A stretch of 64,000 bases of DNA from CAADGV01 sp964495695 (GCA_964495695.1 CAZBWR010000007.1:1-64000), one strand, 5' to 3'; numbered from the stretch's first letter, positions 54,001 to 61,848 are shown. The notes: generated from the sequence alone by a model not told the origin. Translations and numbers: made by a program.

Positions 54001-54833
54001 GGCTCCGTGCCCCGGTATGTATCGCTGCTGGGGGATGTGCTCGAACCGCCGTTCGGAGCATTCCACATATAGAACGGGCCGTAGTTTCGATTCAGGTCCA
54101 CGCCGAAGGAACCACCCGTGTTCGGCCTCCGGTTCTTGCGCCACATGCCTCCTCCGGAGGGACTGCTCTGCCTGTTATAGTCGTACCCATCGGGGTTCAC
54201 CACCGGGATGAAGTACATCTGCCGGTTGTCAACAAGATATGTTGCCTCGGGATGAGTGCCGTAGTTCTGCAGCAACCACCACATGTAATACAGCACCGAC
54301 ATCATGCCTTGAGGCTCACGTGCATGGTGAAGAGAAGTGTAGAGAACCTCCGGCTTTCCATCACTGCGGAAGCTGCCTATCCTCATGGCGTAGACCGGCC
54401 TGTTCTGCTCCGTCCGTCCGATGGAATCCTTACCCGTAATGAGCGAAGGATACTGCAAACGCATCGAGTCAAGTTGTTGAATTACTTCCGCAAGAGTGTA
54501 GAAGCCCCCCATGCTGCCGTACCCGAAGCCCTCTGGTCCTTGTCCGGCGCCCGTATTCTGTGAGAGGTAGTGATCGGTCAAATCATGGATGATGACTTGG
54601 TACTGAATGCCGAGCTGACGAAGCATCTGCAAATCGAAATCTGATGCGACGAATTCCATCGCTCCGCCTATTTTCCCCGATACTCCTTCGGGATCAAGAC
54701 CGGCATCGAGGATCTTCTCGAGCATGGTTGCATCCGGGACGGTGATGCGAACCTGCTTATAGCTGTCATGGGCGTATGAAAATGTGCTGATAGCCACGAG
54801 GCCGATCAGCCAGGCGCGACGGATAATGCGCAT
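51081..54833 (-). CDS. M14 zinc carboxypeptidase with T9SS sorting domain
   Basis: This secreted metallocarboxypeptidase has 1250 residues. A signal peptide and a short propeptide are followed by the M14 domain (about 108-415), with zinc ligands His170 and Glu173 (HHAREP) and His303 (NYHTYSNL), Arg249 (DLNRNYG) and catalytic Glu375 (TPEVG). A CARDB-like domain (about 412-520), a MAM/jelly-roll region with NNGTTWSSL (about 540-695) and two further beta-sandwich regions follow. The tail LYQNYPNPFNPETRISF...RKFVLLK is a T9SS type A sorting signal. It probably cleaves C-terminal residues of proteins outside the cell, complementing the two S8 proteases. Confidence 0.93.
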   Translation of the reverse strand: MRIIRRAWLIGLVAISTFSYAHDSYKQVRITVPDATMLEKILDAGLDPEGVSGKIGGAMEFVASDFDLQMLRQLGIQYQVIIHDLTDHYLSQNTGAGQGPEGFGYGSMGGFYTLAEVIQQLDSMRLQYPSLITGKDSIGRTEQNRPVYAMRIGSFRSDGKPEVLYTSLHHAREPQGMMSVLYYMWWLLQNYGTHPEATYLVDNRQMYFIPVVNPDGYDYNRQSSPSGGGMWRKNRRPNTGGSFGVDLNRNYGPFYMWNAPNGGSSTSPSSDTYRGTEPFSEPETRAVDAFMRSRNIRTCFNYHTYSNLLIYPFGYLSRESTDSLLYREWAFDMTGENRYTSGTDQQTVNYSTRGNSDDYMYGDSTKYRTYAMTPEVGSTGFWPSRQEIFPLAIENVHPNKLLAYYAGHYVTVTGSSLQDGNNDGYLNRGDSFSLTVRMRNKGVGGGNAIAVQALSSVSSIQFTGQVIQSVSVAPRQEFTLAFTGTVAPNSREGIPVQFLIRVSDSDGFERTDTLSYFIGTPEVLLSDNAGNGTGRWNTGTGWGLTTNAYSAPYAFTDSPSGNYSANANNSLTLNSQLNLAGYDFAELRYFTKWALEPTWDFATVEVSTNNGTTWSSLRSQLSRQGSARSGSAQPAGSWGYDGFTPGLAWIEQNIDLSNYVNRNIRLRFRVAADGGDQRDGFYVDDIRVMAYSTSDPPVLDTSIVVTPSALVFSGQTGSVFADSIRIRNRTASAITITLSDSLTTSAERPASKILGGGNLSIASLIQKLRPAFAAANIDGEALRARYAERSDNPEVYTTVITDERGENGAGSADVYRVRYQFRTSVLGSFHDFQVVMADIPDTNVLVAISLDTDQDFATGAFPTPLGIGPTTRDIGSEREILLDGSGLLADSLLGIGRIPAGAVIDATVDTLRILGTPFLLTIRRDSVLTISTESILGGVNANTINDPDGKMNLGASAIRLSPGANPLPDFAPAIGHGNIGGETGVSWLSQIPRSIVVPANDSVNVAVRALAAKTAGTYRGAVLLKSPGRQTQMVPVTMSVSNPAAPIIQVTPVLLSDTLVVGDSSSHFITIRNLGAGTLNFAAVDSARNTWLSLAPIAGVVDPGLSSILTLRLNSTGLRTDTTYRAQIAILNNDPVSNLVPVGVNLHVRRVTSVHSEGELPSAFRLYQNYPNPFNPETRISFDLPETTPVSLRIFSILGQEIATVLNGTLEAGQHSVVVGKERHNLASGVYLYTLHAGQFIATRKFVLLK

Positions 54834-54889
54834 AGTGATTAAACTCCAAAGGACGTGGACGAGGGAGATCGTGTGCGTGGGATTGTGAT

Positions 54890-54920
54890 GGAAAATAGCT
54901 ATTCATTGGTAGATTCACAA
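54890..54920 (-). promoter_or_regulatory. Promoter of the M14 carboxypeptidase gene
   Basis: On the minus strand TTG (54918-54920), exactly 20 bases, TATTTTCC (54890-54897). It is divergent from the bioY promoter. Confidence 0.5.
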
Positions 54921-54931
54921 GGCTATTGTCA

Positions 54932-54962
54932 TTGATTCTCACATGTACTTTCGGTATTTTTG
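54932..54962 (+). promoter_or_regulatory. Promoter of bioY
   Basis: TTG (54932-54934), exactly 20 bases, TATTTTTG (54955-54962), a full match to TAnnTTTG. No BirA-type palindrome was recognised beside it. Confidence 0.65.
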
Positions 54963-55016
54963 ACGCAGCCAACAGATACAACCGACCGCCTAAATCATCT
55001 TCAAAAAGGTGTACGA

Positions 55017-55586
55017 ATGAACATCAAGAGTGCGTTACCGAAGTCTGCCGTCTTCTCCTCCAATGCCGTTCTGACGCAATTCCTCTGGATAGTAGGGTTC
55101 GCAGCAGCGACCACAATCGGGGCACGCGTTGAAATTCCCAACTATCCTGTACCATTCACTTTGCAGACTTTCTTCGTATTGCTGGCCGGCGCCATGCTCG
55201 GAGCCCGCAACGGCGCTCTTAGTCAAATGCTCTACCTCGCTGTCGGCGTGCTTGGACTACCGGTGTTTTCGGCAGGTGGATTCGGTTTGGTTAAGCTCTT
55301 CGGACCGACGGGCGGGTATCTTCTGGCGTTTCCTGTGGTAGCTGCCGTTGTTGGTTTGTTGACAGATCGTTTCCGGTCATATCCGGGAATCCTGTTATCA
55401 ATGTTTGCAGCGTTACTTCTCCTTTTCATGAGCGGGACTCTCCATCTCTATGCCTTCTACATTAAGGATTTTGCGCAAGCTTTCACAGCAGGCTTCCTCA
55501 TTTTTTCGTGGTGGGACATTGTGAAGCTTGTTGCGGCGGCAACAATATATTTTGAGATTGCAAAGCGTTGGCCCCGGTTGTCATGA
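55017..55586 (+). CDS. bioY: Biotin transporter substrate-binding subunit BioY
   Basis: This 189-residue inner-membrane protein with about six helices is the S component of a biotin ECF transporter. Family motifs are VPFTLQTFFVLLAGAMLGAR and GPTGGYLLAFPVVA. The start is ATG 55017 with AAGGTG upstream; the frame is open 57 bases further back, but that part overlaps the promoter's transcribed start. No bioMN or ECF ATPase is adjacent, so it acts alone or with distant ECF subunits. Confidence 0.94.
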   Translation: MNIKSALPKSAVFSSNAVLTQFLWIVGFAAATTIGARVEIPNYPVPFTLQTFFVLLAGAMLGARNGALSQMLYLAVGVLGLPVFSAGGFGLVKLFGPTGGYLLAFPVVAAVVGLLTDRFRSYPGILLSMFAALLLLFMSGTLHLYAFYIKDFAQAFTAGFLIFSWWDIVKLVAAATIYFEIAKRWPRLS

Positions 55587-55601
55587 TGCAGCCTTGAGAG
55601 C

Positions 55602-55630
55602 AAAAAAAGCCGGCGAGAGCCGGCTTTTTT
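55602..55630. terminator. Bidirectional terminator between bioY and acr3
   Basis: AAAAAAGCCGGC-GAGA-GCCGGCTTTTTT is a perfect hairpin with A-run and T-run flanks between two convergent genes. Confidence 0.93.
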
Positions 55631-55678
55631 GTTTGATGTTTGATATGTAGCTGATCCTCGTCATGATCATGCAGCAAA

Positions 55679-56758
55679 TCATCTTTCGACGGTGGTGTTT
55701 GGTCCGGCTTCGAACCAATGTTTCGTACGGTTACAGACCGAACAGACTGAAAGCATCACCGGAACCTCGACCAGCACCCCTACGACAGTCGCCAGGGCCG
55801 CTCCCGAGCTTGGCCCGAATAGGGCAATGGCAGTAGCTACAGCAAGTTCAAAAAAGTTGCTGGCACCGATAAGCGCTCCCGGAGCGGCAACGTTGTGCGG
55901 AACGTTGAGCCACTTCATCAGTCCGTAAGTCAATGAAGAATTAAAGTACACTTGAATGAGTATCGGAATTGCGATGAGAACAACATGGAAGAAGCGTCCG
56001 GTGAGATTATCCGCCTGAAATGCGAATATCAGAGTAAGCGTTGCAAGCAAGGCGAGAATCGTGACCGGATGGAAGAACTTGACATACCGCTGCTCGAACC
56101 AATCATTCCCACGCATCCGTATGAGTGCGGTCCTGCTAAGGCTTCCCAGTGCGAGCGGGATGACGATAAAAACAAGTACGGAGTATAGCAACACATCAAA
56201 AGGCACAATGAGATTACTTGCTCCGCTCACCAACAGTGTGACAATAGGGGCGAACAACACCAGCATGATAAGATCGTTCACCGATACCTGCACAAGCGTA
56301 TATGCAGGGTCACCGTCTGTCAGGTACGACCAGACGAACACCATCGCCGTACAGGGTGCCGCCGCAAGGATAATCACGCCTGCTATATACTGGTCGGCGA
56401 GTTCTTCGCCGATGACAGGCAGAAACAGGTACTTGAAGAATACCCATCCGAACAATGCCATCGAGAACGGCTTCACCAGCCAGTTCACAAAAAGAGTGAT
56501 GAGTAAACCTGTCGGCCTCTTGCGGACACCAAGGACACTCGAAAAATCGATTTTGAGCATCATCGGATAGATCATGAGCCAAATAAGCACTGCAATCGGG
56601 ATGTTAATCTGGCTTCCTTGGCCAAATTCCAATGTGCGTAAAGCCTCGGTCATGCCGGGGAAGATCTTGCCAAGGGCGACACCTGCCACCATGCAGATCA
56701 CGACCCAGAGAGTCAGGTAGCGCTCAAAAGGAGACAGGCGCTTTTCGGATTGTTCCAT
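55679..56758 (-). CDS. acr3: Arsenite efflux transporter Acr3
   Basis: This 359-residue ACR3-family permease has ten predicted helices and extrudes arsenite driven by the proton motive force. The essential cysteine lies in AAPCTAMVFVWS and the conserved glutamate in GASNFFELAVATAIA. It is the last gene of the ars operon, 29 bases after arsC. Confidence 0.96.
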   Translation of the reverse strand: MEQSEKRLSPFERYLTLWVVICMVAGVALGKIFPGMTEALRTLEFGQGSQINIPIAVLIWLMIYPMMLKIDFSSVLGVRKRPTGLLITLFVNWLVKPFSMALFGWVFFKYLFLPVIGEELADQYIAGVIILAAAPCTAMVFVWSYLTDGDPAYTLVQVSVNDLIMLVLFAPIVTLLVSGASNLIVPFDVLLYSVLVFIVIPLALGSLSRTALIRMRGNDWFEQRYVKFFHPVTILALLATLTLIFAFQADNLTGRFFHVVLIAIPILIQVYFNSSLTYGLMKWLNVPHNVAAPGALIGASNFFELAVATAIALFGPSSGAALATVVGVLVEVPVMLSVCSVCNRTKHWFEAGPNTTVER

Positions 56759-56787
56759 TGTGCGTTGTGGTGGATGTTGGAGGGTAG

Positions 56788-57210
56788 TCAGGGTTTAATC
56801 TCTGATCTGTAGAACTCGAAAAACCGCTGTCTGATCTCATCCCTGACCCGCCTGAATACCTGCATTACTTCCTCTTCACTTCCTGTTGCCTCAGCCGGGT
56901 CGTCAAACCCGATGTGTTCGCGGTGTCGTACAGTTCCGGAAAACACTGGGCAGGTCTCTTTGGCATGATCACAAACAGTAATGACGAAGTCGAATGGTTC
57001 GTCAATGTACCGGTCGACATTTTTTGGAAAGGCATTTGAGAGATCTATCCCTGCCTCATTCATTACAAGGACAGCTTTCGGGTGTACACGTGTCGCTGGA
57101 TGCGTTCCTGCGGAGTGTACGTCCAGTGCGGGGTCGAATGACCGAAGAAACCCTTCCGCCATCTGGCTGCGGCATGAATTGCCTGTGCATAGAATCAGAA
57201 TACGTGTCAT
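56788..57210 (-). CDS. arsC: Arsenate reductase ArsC (thioredoxin-coupled type)
   Basis: This 140-residue low-molecular-weight phosphatase-fold enzyme reduces arsenate to arsenite. It has the P-loop CTGNSCRS (Cys8, Cys13) and the resolving cysteines Cys80 and Cys87 (VCDHAKETCPVF). The arrangement matches Staphylococcus pI258 ArsC, which is recycled by thioredoxin. Its ATG overlaps the stop of the preceding small gene by four bases. Confidence 0.95.
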   Translation of the reverse strand: MTRILILCTGNSCRSQMAEGFLRSFDPALDVHSAGTHPATRVHPKAVLVMNEAGIDLSNAFPKNVDRYIDEPFDFVITVCDHAKETCPVFSGTVRHREHIGFDDPAEATGSEEEVMQVFRRVRDEIRQRFFEFYRSEIKP

Positions 57211-57506
57211 AAGTTTCTTTCCTCCTCACAATGGTCTGCAAGAATGTAATCGACTGCATGATCTATGCACTGTTCGGCCTCGCGGATGTCGAGCGAAGAA
57301 CTACTTCGCCCGTGGACTTCGAGCTTCATTCCTCCAGGAATTGCTGACGTCTGGAGTGACTCAAGCGTAGTGTATTTGTCGGGCCCGCATTCATGGCGTA
57401 CATCGCCATGATATGCCTCACATCCGAATGTCCGAAAGCCTGATGTATCAAATCCTGTCAACTCAATTTCAATTCTGTTCTGGTGCCTGGTGATAGTGTG
57501 TTTCAT
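57207..57506 (-). CDS. Unknown 99-residue protein in the arsenic operon
   Basis: I do not recognise a family. The frame starts at ATG 57506 with AGGG seven bases upstream. It overlaps the acetyltransferase gene by 38 bases and ends in a four-base overlap with arsC, so it is translated within the operon. The sequence is polar and carries four cysteines (29, 40, 80, 93) and many histidines (33, 38, 65, 83, 92), with the cluster CEAYHGDVRHEC at 29-40. That cluster could bind a metal or metalloid. No signal peptide or membrane helix is seen. A small arsenic-binding or redox helper is a possible role. Confidence 0.75.
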   Translation of the reverse strand: MKHTITRHQNRIEIELTGFDTSGFRTFGCEAYHGDVRHECGPDKYTTLESLQTSAIPGGMKLEVHGRSSSSLDIREAEQCIDHAVDYILADHCEEERNL

Positions 57507-57951
57507 TGTTTACCCTGAGAATAAGTTCCATACAAACAGCCTGACTCGGACAGGCTCCTGTAAACTCCACGGATTGAGTAATTTTGCCGGTAACAGAGTT
57601 TTTGTCTATGCTCTGAAAGCCCTTTCTTGCAAAGTACTTTTCAGCAGTCGTTGTCAGAAGGATCAATCGATCGAGATTAAGCCGCTTTGCCTCTTGGATT
57701 AAGGCATCGAATAACTTCGTGCCGATGCCTGTGTTGTGCATAGCTTTCGCGACAACCGCCGAACGGAGCAGACCAGTACTATCATACATCTCAAGGCCGA
57801 TCGCTCCGATTACATCGCCGTCAAGATCGGCGACAAGGTAGTTGCCGAAATGTTGCCCTACTCCTGCAGTCGGCAGGGAGGAGGACTCAAGCAATCTTTC
57901 CACGGCAGCAAGATCGCTCTCTCGTGTTTTGCGGATGTGGACGCGGTTCAT
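57469..57951 (-). CDS. arsN2: ArsN2-like GNAT N-acetyltransferase
   Basis: This 160-residue GNAT-fold protein has the acetyl-CoA loop AMHNTGIGTKLFDAL and the C-terminal SVEFTGACPSQAVCMEL segment that marks the ars-operon-linked acetyltransferase group called ArsN2. ArsN proteins confer resistance to some organic or antibiotic forms of arsenic by acetylation; substrate specificity here is inferred. Its ATG overlaps the arsM stop by four bases. Confidence 0.88.
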   Translation of the reverse strand: MNRVHIRKTRESDLAAVERLLESSSLPTAGVGQHFGNYLVADLDGDVIGAIGLEMYDSTGLLRSAVVAKAMHNTGIGTKLFDALIQEAKRLNLDRLILLTTTAEKYFARKGFQSIDKNSVTGKITQSVEFTGACPSQAVCMELILRVNNETHYHQAPEQN

Positions 57952-58706
57952 TTTACAGCCGTAACCGTAACACTGACCAACCCGAATGGAACATCCTCTT
58001 CAAGTGTGTACTTCTTTTCGTTTGCGATGGTGACATTCTTGAAGCCCGCCTCTCTTATGATTCCAAGATATTCCTCTTTGTCCAGTGCCCCGGCGACACA
58101 ACCGGCCCACAGTTCAAGATTTTTCCTGGTGTCTGCAGGAATTTGCCCGATTGATACGATATCGGAGATTGTGAACGTTCCCCCCGGCTTCAACACACGA
58201 TAGATTTCGCTAAACGCCCTCCGCTTGTCAGGAACAAGGTTGATCACGCAGTTGCTAATGATCATGTCGATACTGGAAGATTCGATCGGCATGTCCTCGA
58301 TCTCGCCTTTGTGAAATTCGGCATTTTCTATTCCAAGCTTGATTTTGTTCTTACGGGCGAGCTTCAACATCTCATCCGTCATATCGAGGCCAATAGCTTT
58401 CCCGGTTGGTCCGACCTTCTTTGCCGCCAGAAACACATCAATGCCTCCTCCCGAGCCGAGATCAAGCACAGTCATACCTTCCCGCATATCGGCGAATGCT
58501 GTCGGCGTGCCACATCCGAGGCCGAGGTCAGCGGCATCGACGATCTGCTGGTCTACATTAGTGTACTTGTCGTTCATCATGATTGACAACACCTCTTCGT
58601 TGTCCGGAGCGCAGCCGCAATTTGGTCCGCAGCATGAGCTGCTGGACGCGGCGATCTGTCCGTATTTTTCCCTGACGGTTTCCTTGACATCGGTAGTATG
58701 GATCAT
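57948..58706 (-). CDS. arsM: Arsenite S-adenosylmethionine methyltransferase ArsM
   Basis: This 252-residue SAM-dependent enzyme methylates arsenite. The SAM motif is LDLGSGGGIDVFLAAK. Arsenite-binding cysteines of the family are present at Cys65 (GLGCGTP), Cys153 (SNCVINL) and Cys203 (WAGCVAGAL), plus an N-terminal cysteine cluster CCGPNCGC (25-32). It follows arsR by 14 bases. It would produce methylated, volatile or thiol-bound arsenic species as a detoxification route beside efflux by Acr3. Confidence 0.95.
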   Translation of the reverse strand: MIHTTDVKETVREKYGQIAASSSSCCGPNCGCAPDNEEVLSIMMNDKYTNVDQQIVDAADLGLGCGTPTAFADMREGMTVLDLGSGGGIDVFLAAKKVGPTGKAIGLDMTDEMLKLARKNKIKLGIENAEFHKGEIEDMPIESSSIDMIISNCVINLVPDKRRAFSEIYRVLKPGGTFTISDIVSIGQIPADTRKNLELWAGCVAGALDKEEYLGIIREAGFKNVTIANEKKYTLEEDVPFGLVSVTVTAVK

Positions 58707-58720
58707 GGTACTTCTCCTTG

Positions 58721-59119
58721 TTATGATGGGTGCAACTCAAACACTGCAGGTTTGCTTTCGGGTTTAATAACCGAAAACGTCGTACAGCAACCTGTGTTAA
58801 TGGATTTATTCAGTTCCTTGGCATCATGAAGCGCCGCAGGGTTTTCCTGCAAGAGATTTCTCAGGCAGTCCAGCAGCATCTGATGTTCTGCGTTGCGGGG
58901 CTTCGCCATTGAATAGAGCATCCACAGCCCTTGCTGGCGTGCGTTTACCAGTCCCGCTTTGCGCAGATACGAAAGGTCTCTGGATGTTTTTGTCTGCGTG
59001 AAACCCGTAATTGACTCGATATCACACACACAAATCTCGCCGCTTCGGATAACCAGATTGAGGATTCTCAACCTTGCTTCGTCTGAGAGCGCTTTGAAGA
59101 TGTTTGCAAGTTTTTTCAT
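58721..59119 (-). CDS. arsR: ArsR-family arsenic-responsive repressor
   Basis: This 132-residue winged-helix repressor has the helix-turn-helix TGFTQTKTSRDLSYLRKAGLV split at the recognition helix. The metalloid site ICVCDI (Cys30, Cys32) lies in the classical type 1 position. A further Cys pair lies at GCCTTF near residue 111. Binding of arsenite releases it from the operator at 59128-59151. It is autoregulated as the first gene of the ars operon. Confidence 0.94.
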   Translation of the reverse strand: MKKLANIFKALSDEARLRILNLVIRSGEICVCDIESITGFTQTKTSRDLSYLRKAGLVNARQQGLWMLYSMAKPRNAEHQMLLDCLRNLLQENPAALHDAKELNKSINTGCCTTFSVIKPESKPAVFELHPS

Positions 59120-59127
59120 AGTCCGCC

Positions 59128-59151
59128 TTATATTCGGATAAACGAATATAA
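59128..59151. promoter_or_regulatory. ArsR operator
   Basis: TTATATTCG (59128-59136) and CGAATATAA (59143-59151) form a perfect nine-base inverted repeat with a six-base centre. It covers the -10 box of the arsR promoter. A third half-site CGAATATAA lies at 59176-59184, just beyond the -35. Confidence 0.8.
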
Positions 59152-59173
59152 AGTTTCACAATATATTTGTCAA
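59143..59173 (-). promoter_or_regulatory. Promoter of the ars operon
   Basis: On the minus strand TTGACA (59168-59173), 17 bases, TATATT, equivalent to TTG-N20-TATATTCG. The -10 lies inside the ArsR operator. The rest of the gap to 59389 shows nothing recognised. Confidence 0.7.
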
Positions 59174-59389
59174 GGCGAATATAATTTTTCTCTGAGAATC
59201 ACTTAAAGCAGTCCGGAATTAAGGATTATATCTTTGCAAAGGGGGAATTGGGTAGGCGGAGGCGCTGCAAGCTTTAAGCCGTCAGGGTGTGTTATCAGAG
59301 GGCTCTGATGAAGTTGAACGAATTGCCGTGACGATCAAGTTGATGGGCGAATGATTGCCACTCGCGTCTAACCCTGAGAATTCAGCCGG

Positions 59390-60073
59390 TTATGATTGGT
59401 ACTTCTCGAATGCCAGATTCGCTTGCCAGCGGTGGAACAATTCCGCCGTCGCTTTCACGTCTCCTATGCAATACTCAGCGATTTCACGAAAGCGCCCTTC
59501 GCTGAACAGCGGCGCCAGGTCGAGACCAGTGATTCCTTCCATCTTCGGACTTGCGATGCCAAACGCCTTGCAATAGAAATCCAGATTGAACTTCCGGAAG
59601 GAATTGTAGAACGAAAGCTGGTCCAGCAGGTCACAATGCTCTTGATGACTGTAGCGATAGGGGAGGAGGTTGCGTGTGGGCTTGATGTTGTGAATGGCTG
59701 AGCGGAGAAGAAGGAAGGGACAGTCGAAACCCCGGCCGTTGAATGTGATAAACTGATTGTAGTGTGAGATGGCATCCCAGAACCCACGAAGCATCTCTTC
59801 CTCAGTGGCGGAAACGAATTCAATGAGCCCATCCTCGGATTTATATGCTTCCTGAGTTTGCGAGCGGAACCAGACTTTTCCGTGCTGCGAATCCGGGTTT
59901 AGCATACCGATTGCAATCACGTGACCGGTGAGCGGAGTAAGCGCCAGCTTCTGAACGACCTCCGTCCGCTCCTCCTCCGTTCTTGCAAACTTCATCAGGT
60001 ATTCCTGCTGCTTCTCGTCGAAGCTGTCAAATGGATAGCCGAGCGTTTCAATGTCGAAGACTACTCTGTTCAT
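59390..60073 (-). CDS. DEDDy-type 3'-5' exonuclease (PolB-like family)
   Basis: This 227-residue ribonuclease H-like exonuclease has Exo I FDIET (Asp7, Glu9), Exo II ITFNGRGFDCPFL and Exo III YCIGDVKATAEL, where Tyr196 lies four residues before the Asp200 of GDV. It resembles the 'predicted 3'-5' exonuclease PolB-like' group. Its start overlaps the recX stop by four bases, so it belongs to the recA operon and may act in repair. Confidence 0.88.
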   Translation of the reverse strand: MNRVVFDIETLGYPFDSFDEKQQEYLMKFARTEEERTEVVQKLALTPLTGHVIAIGMLNPDSQHGKVWFRSQTQEAYKSEDGLIEFVSATEEEMLRGFWDAISHYNQFITFNGRGFDCPFLLLRSAIHNIKPTRNLLPYRYSHQEHCDLLDQLSFYNSFRKFNLDFYCKAFGIASPKMEGITGLDLAPLFSEGRFREIAEYCIGDVKATAELFHRWQANLAFEKYQS

Positions 60074-60717
60074 TCGTCATCCGCTTTCTCCCCCGGGATC
60101 CCTTTAGTGACGTTTGAAATGACGTCCCACGTAAACCCGCGCCGGCCGAGGAAAGCCGCCAGCTTCTGCTTCAGTTGTTTCGGGTCCATGCGTGACGCCG
60201 AGGATTTCTTCAAGAACTTATCGGCTGCCATCCGGGCGGCATCTTCCTGGCTCGTCTCTTCAAACGCATCGGAGAGAGCTTCTTCGATGACGTTTTTCTG
60301 AACGCCAAGCAGAAGTAATTGCCGCGTCAGCGCCAGCTTCCCCTTCGGACGGATTGCAAGTTGATGCCGGATATACGACCGCGCAAAAGCAGCATCATCG
60401 AGGAGACCGAGGGAACGCAAATCATCAAGGGTTTTGCTGATTTCCTCGTCTCCAAACTCCTTCTCGCGAAGCTTGTCCCGCACTTCACGCTCTGAGCGCG
60501 CCCTGTGCGAGAGGAACCGTAGTGCGGTGTTCTTTGCGCTGCTGAGTTCCTCACTTGCAGTTAGTGCCTTGAGCTTCTCGACACCGATTTCATCACCTGT
60601 CCTCAGTCCGAACCGCAGCAATGTTTCGGCGCTGATGCCGAGAGCAAATTCCCCGTCGATGTAAATGTTCTTGCGGGACGGGTTCTTTTTCTGACTCTCG
60701 ATCTTGGTGATGCGCAT
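60070..60717 (-). CDS. recX: RecX, regulator of RecA
   Basis: This 215-residue protein of three-helix repeats (RALRFLSHRARSEREVRDKL-like, with LDDAAFARSYIRHQ and LLLLGVQKNVIEEAL) binds RecA filaments and limits their growth. It lies three bases after recA, the usual arrangement. Confidence 0.93.
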   Translation of the reverse strand: MRITKIESQKKNPSRKNIYIDGEFALGISAETLLRFGLRTGDEIGVEKLKALTASEELSSAKNTALRFLSHRARSEREVRDKLREKEFGDEEISKTLDDLRSLGLLDDAAFARSYIRHQLAIRPKGKLALTRQLLLLGVQKNVIEEALSDAFEETSQEDAARMAADKFLKKSSASRMDPKQLKQKLAAFLGRRGFTWDVISNVTKGIPGEKADDE

Positions 60718-60720
60718 TCT

Positions 60721-61824
60721 CTACTTCTTCTTTGCCGGCTCCGCGCTCTTGCTTGCCGCTGCGACGGTTTTAGCCGCGGTTTTCTCCGCTCCGTTGTCGC
60801 CGTTTGTTGAAGCAGCTCCGGCTCCATGTCCAAGCCCGAGTTTCTTGCGCAAATCTGAGTCGATTTCTTTAGCAATCTGTGCGTTCTCGATCAGATATTT
60901 TTTCACAGAGTCACGCCCCTGTCCTATACGCTCATCCTTGTACGAAAACCAGGAACCCGACTTGGCAATCAGGTTGTGCTCTACGGCGACGTCGATGAGA
61001 TCGCCGAGGCGGGATATTCCTTCGTTATACAGAATGTCGAACTGTGCTTCCCGGAACGGCGGCGCAACTTTGTTTTTCACGACTTTGACCCGTGTTCGGT
61101 TGCCCACGATCGTTGTCCCGTCTTTGATTGCTTCGATGCGGCGAACGTCCATGCGGACGGACGCGTAGAACTTGAGGGCATTGCCTCCGGTGGTTGTTTC
61201 CGGGTTGCCGAACATGACGCCGATCTTCATGCGCAACTGGTTGGTGAAGATGACGCTTGTCTTAGACTTGCTGATCGCTGACGTAAGTTTGCGCAGAGCC
61301 TGCGACATAAGGCGGGCTTGCACGCCCATGCTCGGATCACCCATCTCTCCTTCGATTTCTGCACGCGGTGTCAGGGCGGCGACGGAGTCGATCACGATCA
61401 CATCAAGAGCGTTGCTCCGGACAAGTGTCTCGGTTATCTCCAGACCTTGCTCGCCAAATTCCGGTTGGGAGAGAAGCAGGTTGTTGACATCGAGGCCCAA
61501 CTTCTTTGCGTAGCTGACGTCAAGCGCATGCTCGGCGTCGATAAAGGCGCAAATGCCGCCGTTCTTCTGTGCTTCCGCCACGATGTGCAAGCAAAGGGTG
61601 GTTTTACCGGATGATTCAGGGCCGAAGACCTCGATGACGCGACCACGCGGCACCCCGCCGATTCCGAGTGCTGCGTCGAGAGAAATTGAGCCGGTCGAGA
61701 TTACATCAATTTGTTGAATAGGGCCTTCGCCCAATCGCATCACCGAGCCCTTGCCGTGCTGCTTCTCGATCTGGTCGATCGCTATCTTCAATGCCTGAAC
61801 ACGGGATTCTCTTTCTTCTGCCAT
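60721..61824 (-). CDS. recA: RecA recombinase
   Basis: This 367-residue strand-exchange ATPase has Walker A GPESSGKT (68-75), the L2 region VIFTNQLRMKIGVMFGNPETT split over TTGGNALKFYASVRMD, and a Lys/Ala-rich C-terminal tail. No LexA box was recognised in the 24 bases upstream; expression may come from the pgpA-cinA-thpR promoter outside the window. Confidence 0.98.
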   Translation of the reverse strand: MAEERESRVQALKIAIDQIEKQHGKGSVMRLGEGPIQQIDVISTGSISLDAALGIGGVPRGRVIEVFGPESSGKTTLCLHIVAEAQKNGGICAFIDAEHALDVSYAKKLGLDVNNLLLSQPEFGEQGLEITETLVRSNALDVIVIDSVAALTPRAEIEGEMGDPSMGVQARLMSQALRKLTSAISKSKTSVIFTNQLRMKIGVMFGNPETTTGGNALKFYASVRMDVRRIEAIKDGTTIVGNRTRVKVVKNKVAPPFREAQFDILYNEGISRLGDLIDVAVEHNLIAKSGSWFSYKDERIGQGRDSVKKYLIENAQIAKEIDSDLRKKLGLGHGAGAASTNGDNGAEKTAAKTVAAASKSAEPAKKK

Positions 61825-61848
61825 AATAGTTCTCCTTCGGGGATGAAT

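Noticed and set aside
54841..55016. Riboswitch or BirA operator before bioY
   Set aside because: I found no biotin-operator-like palindrome and no long structured leader; only a promoter match is visible.
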